Shown here piece after piece: positions 47,112 through 56,906 of a stretch of DNA of 64,000 nt; position 1 is the first letter of the stretch, and the number at the start of each line of letters is the position of its first letter. Origin of the DNA: Staphylotrichum longicolle (lineage: Eukaryota > Ascomycota > Sordariomycetes > Sordariales > Chaetomiaceae); the NCBI GenBank assembly GCA_019096155.1, contig JAHCVI010000005.1, positions 2,924,468 to 2,988,467 of the forward strand, given 5' to 3'. Under the pieces are notes generated by a model that was not told the DNA's origin, made no database searches, and was given only the letters and a program-made list of their open reading frames with translations. The position numbers were made by a program, and so were the translations under genes.

Positions 47112-47921
47112 TTTGGATTGAGTTGCTGTGGATGGTTGGGAGCTATCGCGGGTTGAGGAGGGGTGGTCTTCTCTGCTGGGGACAAATCCAGGCTGTTTGG
47201 GACTGGCTGACGGTTAACTATATGGCCGCTCGTTGGAGGTTTGTTTGCCAGAAATCAGAGATCTGGAGCTGATGTCAAGTGGCAAGATTAGACTGGAGAA
47301 GTGGGCGCGATGTCAGGACAAGGGCGCGCTTCGTATGACAGGGGCTTGTCGAGGCGCGTGTGTGGTGCGCTATCACGTGCCCCCATTTAGCAGGCGGGTC
47401 TGTGACTCTCTTGACGACGACCGGGACCTCATCCTGGACAACCTCGAAACAACTTCAACGACTAAGGTAGGTACCTAGGCAACTCTGGACGCGTTATGTG
47501 GGACCTGTTCTGTAACTGTTGGCAGCTGGCAGTGACAAGATATCCATGGAATCATACCTCACTCAACCCAACTGTTTCATGGAAGGTGCAACTGCCAGAG
47601 CGGCAGGCTGCAGCTCATGCCTCACAAACCGGGCGTCACCCCGCACCACGAGAGCTTCGCTCCAGCCTCTGTCTCAAGTCCCAACCAACCACGGCGTTGG
47701 CCGCGATGGGAGGCACCAATAGGGGCAGCAAGCTCATACCGCGGCGCGAAGCGTGGAGGCTGGCTGTTCTGCATGACGCCCAGCTGCTGTGGTGACCTTT
47801 GGCCTGCTGACCTTGTGTCTTGTAGATCGTCGATAGTAAATTGACCGTCTCTCTCCTTCATTTTCTCCATGCGCTCTTGCCAGTGTTAGATATCCTGCTT
47901 TAGTCTCACTCGAAACCACCT
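47112..47921. promoter_or_regulatory. Divergent intergenic region, alkyltransferase / Cys-His repeat gene
   Basis: 810 bp between divergent genes. No gene or clear motif was recognised. Confidence 0.35.
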
Positions 47922-49996
47922 ATGACAATGAGCAGGAGAATCGAATGCAGGAGTGAAGGCTGCGCCAACGAGGTCTTGTTCAAGACTTTCGACGGCGCCT
48001 TCGATGACCGCAGAGGCAGCGGCGGCAGGTCCCCTTTGTCGGATCCGACCGGTCGTGGATCGCCTTCGGGCCCGCATCACAGACACTCCAGCTCGATCCA
48101 GGTGTCTCCCTACTGCAAACTGCGTACGAACCCATCTCATGACCCCAGCATTCGTGGCTTACGTTGCTGCAGACACTTGCATCCACTTCCACGGCGACGA
48201 GCGCTGTGTCTACCAGAAGCCGCCCCATGACACCGTCTGCGCTATCCGTAAGACAATAAAGATTCCCGGAGTGCTAGGTTTCAGCTGATAGTATCCAGAT
48301 GCGAGGTGCCCCGTCCCAAACTGCACCCAGGCCCGCGCTCAGTTCCTCGAACCAAACTTTGACCCTCTGTCCAATGCTGTCCCGAGATATGCCCGCTTCG
48401 ACGTTTGCTCAGATCGTGCGTCACAGGCCCTTATTTTATGTTTCAGTTATGCTTACAAGGATAGACAAATGCGCTCTGCAACGATGCCCCTCAAGACGAG
48501 CATCGTCGAGGACGACCTTCTGCCAAGCTCGTAAGTTGCGGTTGTCATCTTGATTAGACTGCACTTCTGACAACCCATAGACGCCTGTCAAGCCGACGGC
48601 TGTGCAAACTTGCGTCAAGAACAGCGGAGCTGCTGTGAAGAGCGTGAGTTTTGAGCTTCGACCTTGAGTCCAAAAGTCTGACGCGGCCAAGACCAATGCA
48701 AAACCAGAGGCTGCCGGACGACCGTTGAGGGCGAGTTCCCCTACTGCGCACTACGTAAGCCCAAAGCTCTGCCCATACATTTGGGATTGCCGGCCAACCC
48801 ATCACAGACATCAAGTGCCAGGCAACCGGCTGCGGCCAGGCGAGACACCTGTCGACCAAGACCAACGAGTACCTTGCATTCTGCACCAACCGTCAGTCCT
48901 GCACCAGACAAACCACCCTGAACGAAGCCTGACGTTCCTAGACGTGACTTGCCCTGTGCGGCAATGCGCTGCCCTCAAGATGGACCGCTCGTCCTTTTGC
49001 GATGAACACACCTGCCGGGGGCGGGACTGCCCAAAGGCCACCAATATCCAGCCCTACTGCGAAGACCGTGAGTCCATGGTACGGGTTTTCATTTCATCTA
49101 CTTTATCTGACGACGCCAGATCGCTGTGCCGAGTCAACGTGCCGGAATGGCCGTAGCTGGGCGGCCGACCCAAAATATGCAGGAACATTTTGCGCCCTGC
49201 GTGAGTGAACACTCTGCCGTGGACTATCCCACCCACCTGTTCCACATCTCTAACACCAGAGCTGCCAGACACCTGCCGTTATGAAGGATGCCGCGACTAC
49301 GTCGACAGCCTCGCCATGTTCTGCAGCGCCCGTGAGAAAACCCCAACAGCTCCTTAACCACTCGACAGAACTAACCAACCCCTCACAGACGGCTGCTCCA
49401 CCCCCCGATGCCACGACAGAGCCATCGCCGAGCAGCTCTGCGAACACCGTAAGCCACCACCCCCGAATCCCACCACCACCACCACCTCCTCCCTCCCCAT
49501 CACTAACCCCGCTCCCCTCCCCGCAGACTTCCGGGAACATTATATAGCCCAAGGCAAACACCAAGCCCGATCCGCCCGACCGAGAAACAACCCCTTCAAA
49601 CCGACCAAGCCACACAAGATCGCGGCACCCGACCAGCATGCGAACCGCGGAGACACCGCCAGCGAGTCGAGCGACAACGAACTCGAGCTGGAGGGGGTCC
49701 GTCCGCGGGGGACCCCAGCCAACATGGCCCAGCGTCCGAGTCCGAGACAGCAGCAGCAGCTGCCGCCGAGCTACACGGAGCCGGGGCCAAAGGTTGAGTT
49801 TTTCAGCTCGCCGAGGACGAGGAGTGTGGGGAGCAACGGTGGTGGTGGTGGTGGTGGTGGTGGTGGTGGAGGCCGGATGTGTTCCTGCAGATGCCGCAGG
49901 CGGAGGGGGCTGAGGGCGAGGGTGGTGTCGCGGCGGGTAGAAGGCGGCCGCATGTTGAGGACGCGGACGAGGACAGTGAGGGTGGGGAGGGGATAA
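47922..49996 (+). CDS. Twelve-exon protein of tandem C-C-C-H modules, unknown family
   Basis: Unrecognised. Twelve exons (47922-48123, 48173-48247, 48299-48415, 48465-48530, 48581-48643, 48692-48754, 48808-48891, 48942-49067, 49120-49200, 49260-49331, 49389-49448, 49527-49996) join in frame to 492 residues. Exons 1-11 each carry one module (exon 8 carries two): C-x4 to x7-C, a spacer, then [FYVL]-C-x2-H. Examples: CRSEGCANE...YCKL-H, CQADGCANLRQEQRSCCEE-H, CKTRGCRTTVEGEFPYCAL-H, CPVRQCAALKMDRSSFCDEH. Every intron is phase 1 and splits the codon of the closing His (C then AC or AT; CAG, Gln, once). The twelve Cys-Cys-Cys-His sets look like zinc-binding knuckles. The last exon is disordered, with Gln and Gly runs; after a GGT repeat the frame as read ends in Arg-rich residues, but the shifted frame gives an acidic tail ending at 50031, so one base may be missing. 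Nuclear or cytosolic location is unknown. Confidence 0.8.
49838..49867 (+). repeat. GGT microsatellite in the last exon
   Basis: Ten GGT units encoding poly-Gly within the C-terminal disordered part of the Cys-His module gene. Just past it the best coding frame changes. Confidence 0.85.
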
Positions 49997-50386
49997 TTGA
50001 GTCGTTTGTTGAGGAGAGAAATGGGGTGTGATGGGTCCTTGATTCATGCCCCTGCCTGTATAAGGTTGTTTTCCTCGTAACAAAGTCATGGGGCTGTAAT
50101 GCGGTACACACTCCATGCTGTCACGACTCTCTGGTCTGTGTGCTCGTTCTGATTTTTGGTATCGACCGCCGCCAACCTAGCCAGCTGATTTCTCTGCCTT
50201 CTTCCCAACTCGATCACTCGGCCTCTACACACCCCGGCCCCCATCCTCCACGCAACGTTTCCCAAACAAGAAAACGAAGCAGTGACACACACCCCCCCCT
50301 TCCCTCAGAGCATCCTCTCTTCCCCCATCCTTGGCCCCTCCCTTCTCCTTCTCCCCCTCCCCCCCACCACCACACATGTCCCAAGT
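49997..50386. other. Convergent 3' regions
   Basis: About 390 bp between convergent genes. The first 35 bases are probably coding if the upstream gene's frame is corrected. The rest is C-rich untranslated sequence. Confidence 0.4.
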
Positions 50387-51106
50387 TTAATCGCCCGTAT
50401 CAACCTCCAAATCCAACTGCACCCCATTCGACACGCCATAGTCCCCGAGCGTAATCTGGTCCTTGAACGGCCTCTCTCCCTGCCTCTTGAGCAGGATCTC
50501 ATGCGGCTCCCGTCCCACGCGCATCGCGACCATGATCTTGAACTGGCCGACCGTGTCGCTGGGGAACGCCGGGATCTGGGCCTTGGTGCCCAGGCGGTCG
50601 TTGACCGTCACGATGATCATTTCCTCGCCTCCACCTCCGCCTCCCTGCGGTCCTGCTGCGGACGGTTGGGGTTTGTCGCGCTTGGGCGGTTTGGATTGGG
50701 AGGTTTGGTCTGCGGGACGGGGGGAGCGGGTTCGTTGGTGTCGGCGTGGGGAGTGGTCCCGGTCTTGGTCTCTGTCTCGGTCGCGGTCGCGGTCGCGGTC
50801 GTTGCCGCGGCGGTATCTGTCGCCTCCTTCCCTGTCTCTCTCCCTGTCTCTTCGGGGGGAGCGATCCCGCCTGGGTGACCGGTCACGAGCCCCGTCTCTG
50901 TCCCTCTCCCTCTCCCTTTCTTTCCGAGGGGAGCGATCCCGTCTGGGCGAGCGGTCGCGGTACCCGCGCTGCAGGCCGCGGTCGTCGCGCCTGTCGTCTG
51001 CATCGGCGGAGCGCTTGTCCTTCCATTTAAAGCCGCCCCCAGCCTTTGGGCGGCGTGGTGGTGACCGCGATCGCGATCGCGATCGTCGGCGGGGTGAGTC
51101 TGGCAT
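50387..51106 (-). CDS. hub1: Hub1/UBL5 ubiquitin-like protein with RS/RD-rich extension
   Basis: Ubiquitin-like splicing modifier. Single exon, 239 residues. The C-terminal 75 residues are the Hub1 fold: IIVTVNDRLGTKAQIPAF, DTVGQFKIMVAMRVG, EILLKRQGERPFKDQITL and DYGVSNGVQLDLEV, matching the Hub1/UBL5 pattern NDRLGKK...DSVGDFK...ISLEDYEV. The first 160 residues are Arg/Ser, Arg/Asp and Arg/Glu repeats (RRRSRSRSRSPPRR, RDRSPRRDRSPR, RDRDRDRDRDQD) like those of SR and U1-70K-type spliceosomal proteins. Yeast Hub1 is about 73 residues and ends in two tyrosines; here the end is EVDTGD, without YY. It probably acts in the nucleus with the tri-snRNP (Snu66 HIND binding in yeast is established). The start at 51106 (MPDSPRRR) is chosen because upstream in-frame codons lack RS character. 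Confidence 0.88.
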   Translation of the reverse strand: MPDSPRRRSRSRSRSPPRRPKAGGGFKWKDKRSADADDRRDDRGLQRGYRDRSPRRDRSPRKERERERDRDGARDRSPRRDRSPRRDRERDREGGDRYRRGNDRDRDRDRDRDQDRDHSPRRHQRTRSPRPADQTSQSKPPKRDKPQPSAAGPQGGGGGGEEMIIVTVNDRLGTKAQIPAFPSDTVGQFKIMVAMRVGREPHEILLKRQGERPFKDQITLGDYGVSNGVQLDLEVDTGD

Positions 51107-51537
51107 GGCTGATGTGCTGGTTTGGTTTGTTCGAAAGGCAAAGTGACCACCTGCCGCAGGCTTGAGGCGGCTCCTGCGATAAGATATGATGGAATCTAAG
51201 TGGGGCGAACACTTCGATTCCACCAGAGGTCTTGGTTTACATAAGCAGCGGAGACATATCAAGCACACGAACGTCCAAAGGCATGATGGATCAGGTCAAA
51301 CTGTTAAACTGCGACAGTAGCTAGTCTCGCTCTACCGCGATTAGGGACATCAGCAACTTGCCGCCATCCCTGCCTTTTCATGTCCCGAGCTGGAGTGCGG
51401 CCCGAATACACACAACCAAACCCCCAAAAACGCCGTCCTCTTGCCCATCCAAACGCCAAAAACCACCAGCCGGTACGCCAGAAGGTGTATCATACAGAGA
51501 AGCAAGCCAACGAGAGAAACCCAGAGCGAAGAGCTGC
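51107..51537. other. Intergenic, Hub1 promoter and NOP58 3' region
   Basis: 431 bp between two genes in the same orientation. No further gene was seen. Confidence 0.4.
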
Positions 51538-53496
51538 CTACTCCTTGCTGGACTTCTTCTTCTTCTTCTTGGGCTTCTCCTCCTTGGCCGGCGTCTCGAC
51601 TTCCTCGTCGTGCTTGCGCTTGGAGCTCTTGGCCTTGACCGGTGTCTCGACCTGCTCAGCCTTGGACTCCTTCTTGTCGAGAACCTCCACCGAACCATCG
51701 GCGTTCACCTTGATCTGGCCCTTCTCGAACCGGCGAGCGAACTTGGACACCGACATGCCAGCCTTCTCAGCCAGGCGCTCGTAGTCCTTCTCTGTAATCT
51801 TGGCCGGAGCCTCGGACTCCTTGGACTTCTTCGACTTCTCCTTCTTCTCCTTCTTGTCCTTCTTGTCCTTCTTGGCAGGAGCATCCTGCATCTCCTCATC
51901 CGAAGATGCGGCGACGTCGAGCTCAGCCATCTCCTCATCGACCTCCTCGATGAGAGGCCTCTTGGGCGCCTCCGCGCCGTCAAGGCCATCGGCGTCAATG
52001 TTGTACTTGCGGGCCTCCTTGATGTCCCACTTGGAAGGAGCACCAAGCGGCATGCCGTTAGGACCAACAGCAACGCCCTTGGAGAGCGGCTTGCCCTCCA
52101 GCAACCGCAGGTTGTTCTCAAGCTTGGCCTTGGCCCGGATGCCCAGGCTGGCACGCGTCTCATCATCGGCGTCGTCATCGAACTCGGCAAGAGCGTCGGT
52201 GCGGACACCAAGGGCGACCTTGGCAGCGAGCTGACGAGCCATCTTGCCCTTGTTCGCGCCAGAAGCCTGGCCGACGAGGGAAGCATGGTAGATAAGACCG
52301 TACTTGGGGGTCGCGTGCTTGGTCTTGAGCGCACGGAAGAGCGCCTTCTCGGCGCCGAGAATCTGGATGGTGGAACCGGGGTTCTTGGCGAGGCTGATGA
52401 GGGAGCCGGCATGGGCGATGAGCCGGGCGCCAACGAGAGCGCCGACAAGCTCGGTCATGTTGGGCGAGATGGCCTTCATGCGGTTCTCCAGGTACTCGGC
52501 GAGCTGTCTCCTGTATTCGGAGTAGCTGATGACCTGCTCGGCAAGAAGCTTGATGTTCTCGAGATCCTCGTCGGTGATCTCGGTACCCATGCTGATATCG
52601 GCAGCGGCCTTGACAGCCGTCTCAATCTCGTGGGGGAGAATCTCAGAGAGGTCGGCATCAACGGCGTTGCCACGCATGCCCAGGGTGACAATGACCTTGG
52701 CATACGACAGGTTGTCGGGCAGGATCTTGCCCAGCTCGGGGAAATGCCAGCCGTACCACTCCTTGACACGCATGGCATACGTGTTGAGCTCCTTGTCCAA
52801 GTCGTCCAACAGCGAGACGGCGTGGACAATCATGACATCCACCTTGTCGGGCGAGAACTTGAGCCTGTGGCGCGACAGCGAGTGCGACAGACCCAGAGAC
52901 ATCTCCTGGAAGTTCTCGGGGAGCATGCCGGGGACGAGGTCGGGCAGATGCTGGCGGATGGCGCGGAACAAGTCGGTGGTCGACGAGTCGGAGATGGGCT
53001 TAATGTTCAGGTCGGGGAGCTTGACGATCGAGCTGCCAAGCTTGCTCTCGGCCACGGCCAGAGTGACCTTCTTCTCATCCTTGAACTCATTGAGCAGGCT
53101 GGCCAGCTTCGGGGTGACCTTGCCTCAAATCACGCCGGCAATTTCCTCGAGCGCGCTCGCGGCACTGTCGAACTTGGCGAACTCCTTGTACTTGATTCTG
53201 TGGGCGAATTGGCATTGGCACTTGGGATACCAACAGGGACAGGAACAGATGCACTTACTCCTTGACAATCTTGTCAACCGTGGACAGACGCTCCGAGAGG
53301 TTGTCGGCATCCAGCAGCTTCTTGTCGGCTGCCTTGAAAAGGCCATAGCTGCAAAAGACGGTCAGATCAACCGGCTGGACAATCTCCAAGACACAAGCAG
53401 GTAGGTGCAACAGCACCGCGCCTCGCAGACTTGTTCCTGCAATTGGCCGAGATGCACTTACCCGGCGCTGGTCTCTGTAAGAATAAAAAGAGGCAT
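51538..53496 (-). CDS. nop58: Nucleolar protein NOP58 (box C/D snoRNP core), with in-frame TGA as read
   Basis: Core protein of box C/D snoRNPs that guide 2'-O-methylation and processing of rRNA in the nucleolus; essential in yeast. Three exons on the minus strand, 53496-53462 (MPLFILTETSAG), 53348-53259 and 53197-51538, splice in frame to 594 codons. Domains: N-terminal fibrillarin-interacting domain (YGLFKAADKKLL), coiled coil and Nop domain (VSLLDDLDKELNTYAMRVKEWYGWHFPEL, GALVGARLIAHAGSLISLAK, ATPKYGLIYHASLVGQA), and a Lys/Glu-rich KKE/D tail. At 53127-53125 a TGA stops the frame between EEIAGVI and GKVTPKLASLL, where the family has Glu (I-E-G-K). The same bases with one T fewer and one G more (ATTTGAGGC to ATTGAGGGC) give Glu, so two compensating run-length errors are likely. 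Divergent from V-ATPase subunit d. Confidence 0.93.
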
Positions 53497-53907
53497 GATG
53501 GCGGATTATGTCGTGTGCCCCAGCCGCGCTTGCTGTTGTCGATGGAAGCGTGGGAAGGCGGCTCGATGGCGGCTGTGCTTGCACTTTTATCGAGGGCTCC
53601 AAGCAGAAAAAAGTTGAGCGAAGAACAATTTTTTACCACCAGTCTGGAGTTCAGGTGGGGCATTCTGGTCCAAGCTCAGGCTCGCAGTCCGGGCAGGCAG
53701 AGGGTACGTACCGCCACAGCAGTCTTGGCGGATCTGTCTGTCTTCCCGGCTGCGCCATGCACGCAAAGCAGCAGCACGGTCCAAGTCCCAGGCCAACCAC
53801 AGCAAGCAACGCCGTCTCGGGCCGCATCATCTGGAAGCTCCAACAGCGGACGAGTGAGAGAGGCCGTCATCTCAAACCTCAAAAGCATACGCCAGCGCCA
53901 GCGCAAG
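53497..53907. promoter_or_regulatory. Divergent promoter, NOP58 / V-ATPase subunit d
   Basis: 411 bp separates the start codons. No specific motif was recognised. Confidence 0.5.
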
Positions 53908-55211
53908 ATGGAGGGCCTACTATTCAACGTCAACAATGGGTATGTTGTTTGCCGCAATGCGCAACGTCGCAGCCGTGTTGAATATCCAGATCCATCTGCT
54001 AACTTGGGCTTCCTCCCCGCAGCTACATCGAGGGCATCGTCCGCGGCTACCGCAACGGACTGCTCACCGGCACCAACTACACCAACATGACACAATGCGA
54101 GACCATCGATGGTACCCGAACCCTCCCTCAGCCAACGCACTTGGCAGACTCCTGACACCATACCCCGTCTCTAGATCTCAAGCTCCAACTCGGTCCCGCC
54201 TATGGCGACTTCCTCGCCTCCCTCCCGCCCAACCCCTCCACCTCCAGCCTCGCCTCCAAGACCACAGACAAGCTCGTCTCCGAGTTTCGCTACGTGCGCG
54301 CCAACGCCGTCGGCTCGCTCGCCAAGTTCATGGACTACGTCACGTACGGCTACATGATCGACAACGTCGCCCTGCTCATCACGGGCACGCTGCACGAGCG
54401 CGACACGCGCGAGCTGCTGGAGCGGTGCCACCCGCTCGGCTGGTTCGAGACGATGCCCGTGCTCTGCGTCGCGACCAACATCGAGGAGCTGTACAACAGC
54501 GTGCTGATCGAGACCCCGCTCGCCCCCTACTTCAAGGGCAGCCTGAGCCACCAGGACCTCGACGAGCTCAACATCGAGATTGTGCGCAACACGCTCTACA
54601 AGAACTACCTCGAGGACTTTTACCATTTCGTCAACTCCCACCCGGACATGGCCGGCACCCCGACCGCCGACGTCATGTCGGAGCTGCTCGAGTTCGAGGC
54701 CGACCGCCGCGCCATCAACATCACGCTCAACTCTTTCGGGACGGAGCTGTCCAAGGCCGACCGTAAGAAGCTGTATCCCAGCTTTGGCAGGCTGTACCCC
54801 GAGGGCACGCTGATGCTGTCGCGGGCCGACGATTTCGAGGGCGTCCGCCTGGCGGTGGAGGGCGTGGCTGACTACAAGGCCTTCTTCGAGGCAGCGGGTC
54901 TCGGTGGCGGCCCCGGCGGGCCGGGCAACATGGCCGGCGGCACGGGGTCGGAGGGGCGGAGCTTGGAGGATATGTTCTACCAGAAGGAGATGGAGATCGC
55001 CAAGGGCGCGTTCACGCGGCAGTTTACCTTTGCGATTGTGTATGCGTGGGTCAAGCTGAGGGAGCAGGTGAGTTCTTCCGTCTTTTCACCCTTTTTTCGG
55101 TTTCGGCATGGACTAACGGGGCGCCAGGAAACCCGCAACATCACATGGATTGCCGAGTGCATAGCGCAAAACCAAAAGGAGCGCATCGGGAATTACATCA
55201 GTGTTTTCTGA
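53908..55211 (+). CDS. vma6: V-type proton ATPase subunit d (Vma6)
   Basis: Subunit of the V0 sector linking the central stalk to the c-ring on vacuolar and endosomal membranes. Four exons, 53908-53939, 54023-54111, 54175-55067 and 55128-55211, splice in frame to 365 residues, close to the family length of about 350. Conserved stretches include MEGLLFNVNNGYIEGIVRGYR at the N-terminus, TNYTNMTQCETIDDLKLQLG, FMDYVTYGYMIDNVALLITGTLH, CHPLGWFETM, the repeat-like YKNYLEDFYHFV and FEADRRAINITLNSFGTEL, and the C-terminal ETRNITWIAECIAQNQKERIGNYISVF. A Gly-rich insert (GGGPGGPGN) before EDMFYQKEM is usual in filamentous fungi. No membrane segment, as expected. Confidence 0.96.
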
Positions 55212-55221
55212 TGTCAGCCGG

Positions 55222-55257
55222 GTTGTGTTGTGTTGTGTTGTGTTGTGTTGTGTTGTA
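55222..55257 (+). repeat. TTGTG pentanucleotide microsatellite
   Basis: Seven or so tandem GTTGT/TTGTG units directly after the V-ATPase stop codon, in the presumed 3' UTR. Confidence 0.85.
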
Positions 55258-55462
55258 GAGTTGTAGAATTTTGGGAACCCCTTAGCATGATTTTGAGTTA
55301 CGGCGTATGGCGAAGGACTGTTCTAGCGGCGACGTGGGCTTTGCAAGATGCGGGAATCTCTCTGCGCGCTCCTGTCTATTTCTGTCGGTATTGTACATAG
55401 AGAGTTACACATCTTCTTGGGTTTTACACAGCTCTCTCACTCCTTTCCTCAGTCACCCATCA

Positions 55463-56461
55463 TTAAATCGAGATCTGGTCCTTGTACGTTGCCGGCGTGA
55501 GACCAAGCGTCGCGATCAGGTGCTGCCACCTCCCACTCCCCCTCTCCTTCTTCTCCAGATACCGCAGCAGCTTCTGCCGCTTGTGGCACAGCAGCCGCAG
55601 ACTCCTCTTGTTGTTCTTGTCCCGATGCCCCTTGGGGCCCTCGAGCGCGTTGGCGAGCGCCCTGATCTTGGACGTCAGGATGGCGATCTGCACCTCGCTG
55701 CTCCCCGTGTCGGGGCCGGCGCGGATGGGCCGCGGCTGCAGCTCCTGCCCGCGCCCCGGCGGCGCCGTCGGGTTCTCGAGCGAGTGGTCCGTTACGTGCC
55801 GGCCGAACGTCTCGATGCACCGCCGGATGTTGGCGTGCTTGCGGTCCTTGGCGCTGCCGTTCTGGAGGTCCGTAATGCGCCGCAGCGCCTCCACCGCCTT
55901 GGCGTGCTTCTCCGCGTGCTCCCGCAGCTCCTGCTCCTCCACCGTCGGGTCCGACGCCGTCCGCTCGGCGCCCACCAGCGGCTGCGTCACCCGCTGCGAG
56001 TGCCCGATCGCCTGCTCCAGCTCTTCCTTCGTGAGCAGGTGGTTGATGATGTGCGGCGAGGTCGGGAGGGGCCCCGTTGTGCTGGCTTCGGTGGCTGCGG
56101 CTTCATGGCCGGCCGTGTCGAACGACTCGATAAAGGGCGTCGTGACGCCGCGGACGGGGTCACCGTAGCTGGCCTTGCGCTCCTTTTCCAGCTCCTCCCG
56201 GCGCTTGAGGTTGGCGTTCTTGCGCTGCTGTGCCTGGGCCCAGCCGTAAGGGTCCTGCTTCATGCGCTTCTTCTTCTCCTTCATCGAGATGTTCGCCGTC
56301 TGGGCCCGGGGCAGCAGACCCGCGGTCGGAGTCGGAGTCGGACGAATGCATACTACAGTGGCAGGCAAGCATTAGCCGAGAACTGGGTTAGGGACCCAGA
56401 AGTGGTCAGTCTCACACGTCAGGCTTCGCAGCCCCTGCGGGGCGGGTATCCGGGGAGGCAT
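55463..56461 (-). CDS. mrps28: Mitochondrial ribosomal protein uS15m
   Basis: Small-subunit mitoribosomal protein binding 12S/15S-type rRNA. Two exons on the minus strand, 56461-56416 and 56352-55463, splice in frame to 311 residues. The N-terminus (MPPRIPAPQGLRSLTLCIR) is basic and Ser/Arg-rich, fitting a mitochondrial presequence. The bacterial S15-like core lies in the C-terminal third: GSSEVQIAILTSKIRALANALEG, KDNKNKRSLRLLCHKRQKLLRYLEKKE-like order (read here as RDKNNKRSLRLL, CHKRQKLLRYLEKK) and LIATLGL. The long central Glu/Ala helical part is typical of fungal mitochondrial S15 (yeast Mrps28). Confidence 0.93.
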
Positions 56462-56906
56462 CGCGGATATGTCGTCTGCGTTCTGGAGTCGACTCGTGCT
56501 CTCTCTCGGGCGTCTCGCGGCTCACAACTTTCTCGCTGCAGCAGCCCATGCGACCCAGATTTTGGATCCAAGCGCGCTAGGCCTGTTGGGTGCTAGCGTC
56601 ACTCCGACTCCCCCCAGGATCATCCGCCGGCAAAACGGCGGCCAAAAGATCCGTTCCTGAACAGAGCACAGGCCGCTTTGACACTGCGCAGCTGCCACCG
56701 GCCGGCCGTTGGATTTCCGGTTGCCAAAATGCCAATCGCTCAACCCTGGCGGGGCTCTCCACAAAATTGAATTTGTGTGCCAAAATCGCAGAGCTCCGCC
56801 TGCCGCAGCTCGCTCGACCCAGAAAAAATATCCCACCTCAACGCCAGCCTCGACCTCTTTCTCCGTCGTTTCGTCACGTCACGTCCAACGAGAAAGCACA
56901 GTCAAG
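56462..56906. promoter_or_regulatory. Shared divergent promoter, uS15m / uS2
   Basis: 445 bp separates the start codons of a mitochondrial and a cytosolic ribosomal protein gene. A TCGTCACGTCACGTCC direct repeat at about 56871-56886, just upstream of the uS2 start, resembles a CRE/CGTCA-type site. A possible coordinating element is inference. Confidence 0.5.

Noticed and set aside
48416..48446. A 31-nt intron in the Cys-His module gene
   Set aside because: Too short for splicing; using the next AG (at 48463-48464) gives 49 nt and restores the conserved His.
51066..51085. CGCGATCGCGATCG palindromic repeat
   Set aside because: Lies inside the RS-rich coding part of Hub1, where it simply encodes Arg-Ser repeats.
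53125..53127. TGA as selenocysteine in NOP58
   Set aside because: Ascomycete fungi are not known to use selenocysteine, and the family residue is Glu.
51358..53265. 635-codon open frame on the plus strand
   Set aside because: Exactly antisense to NOP58; Leu/Gly/Arg-rich composition from the complementary GC-rich codons, no domain.
55307..56596. 429-codon open frame on the plus strand
   Set aside because: Antisense of uS15m, whose protein and splice are well supported.
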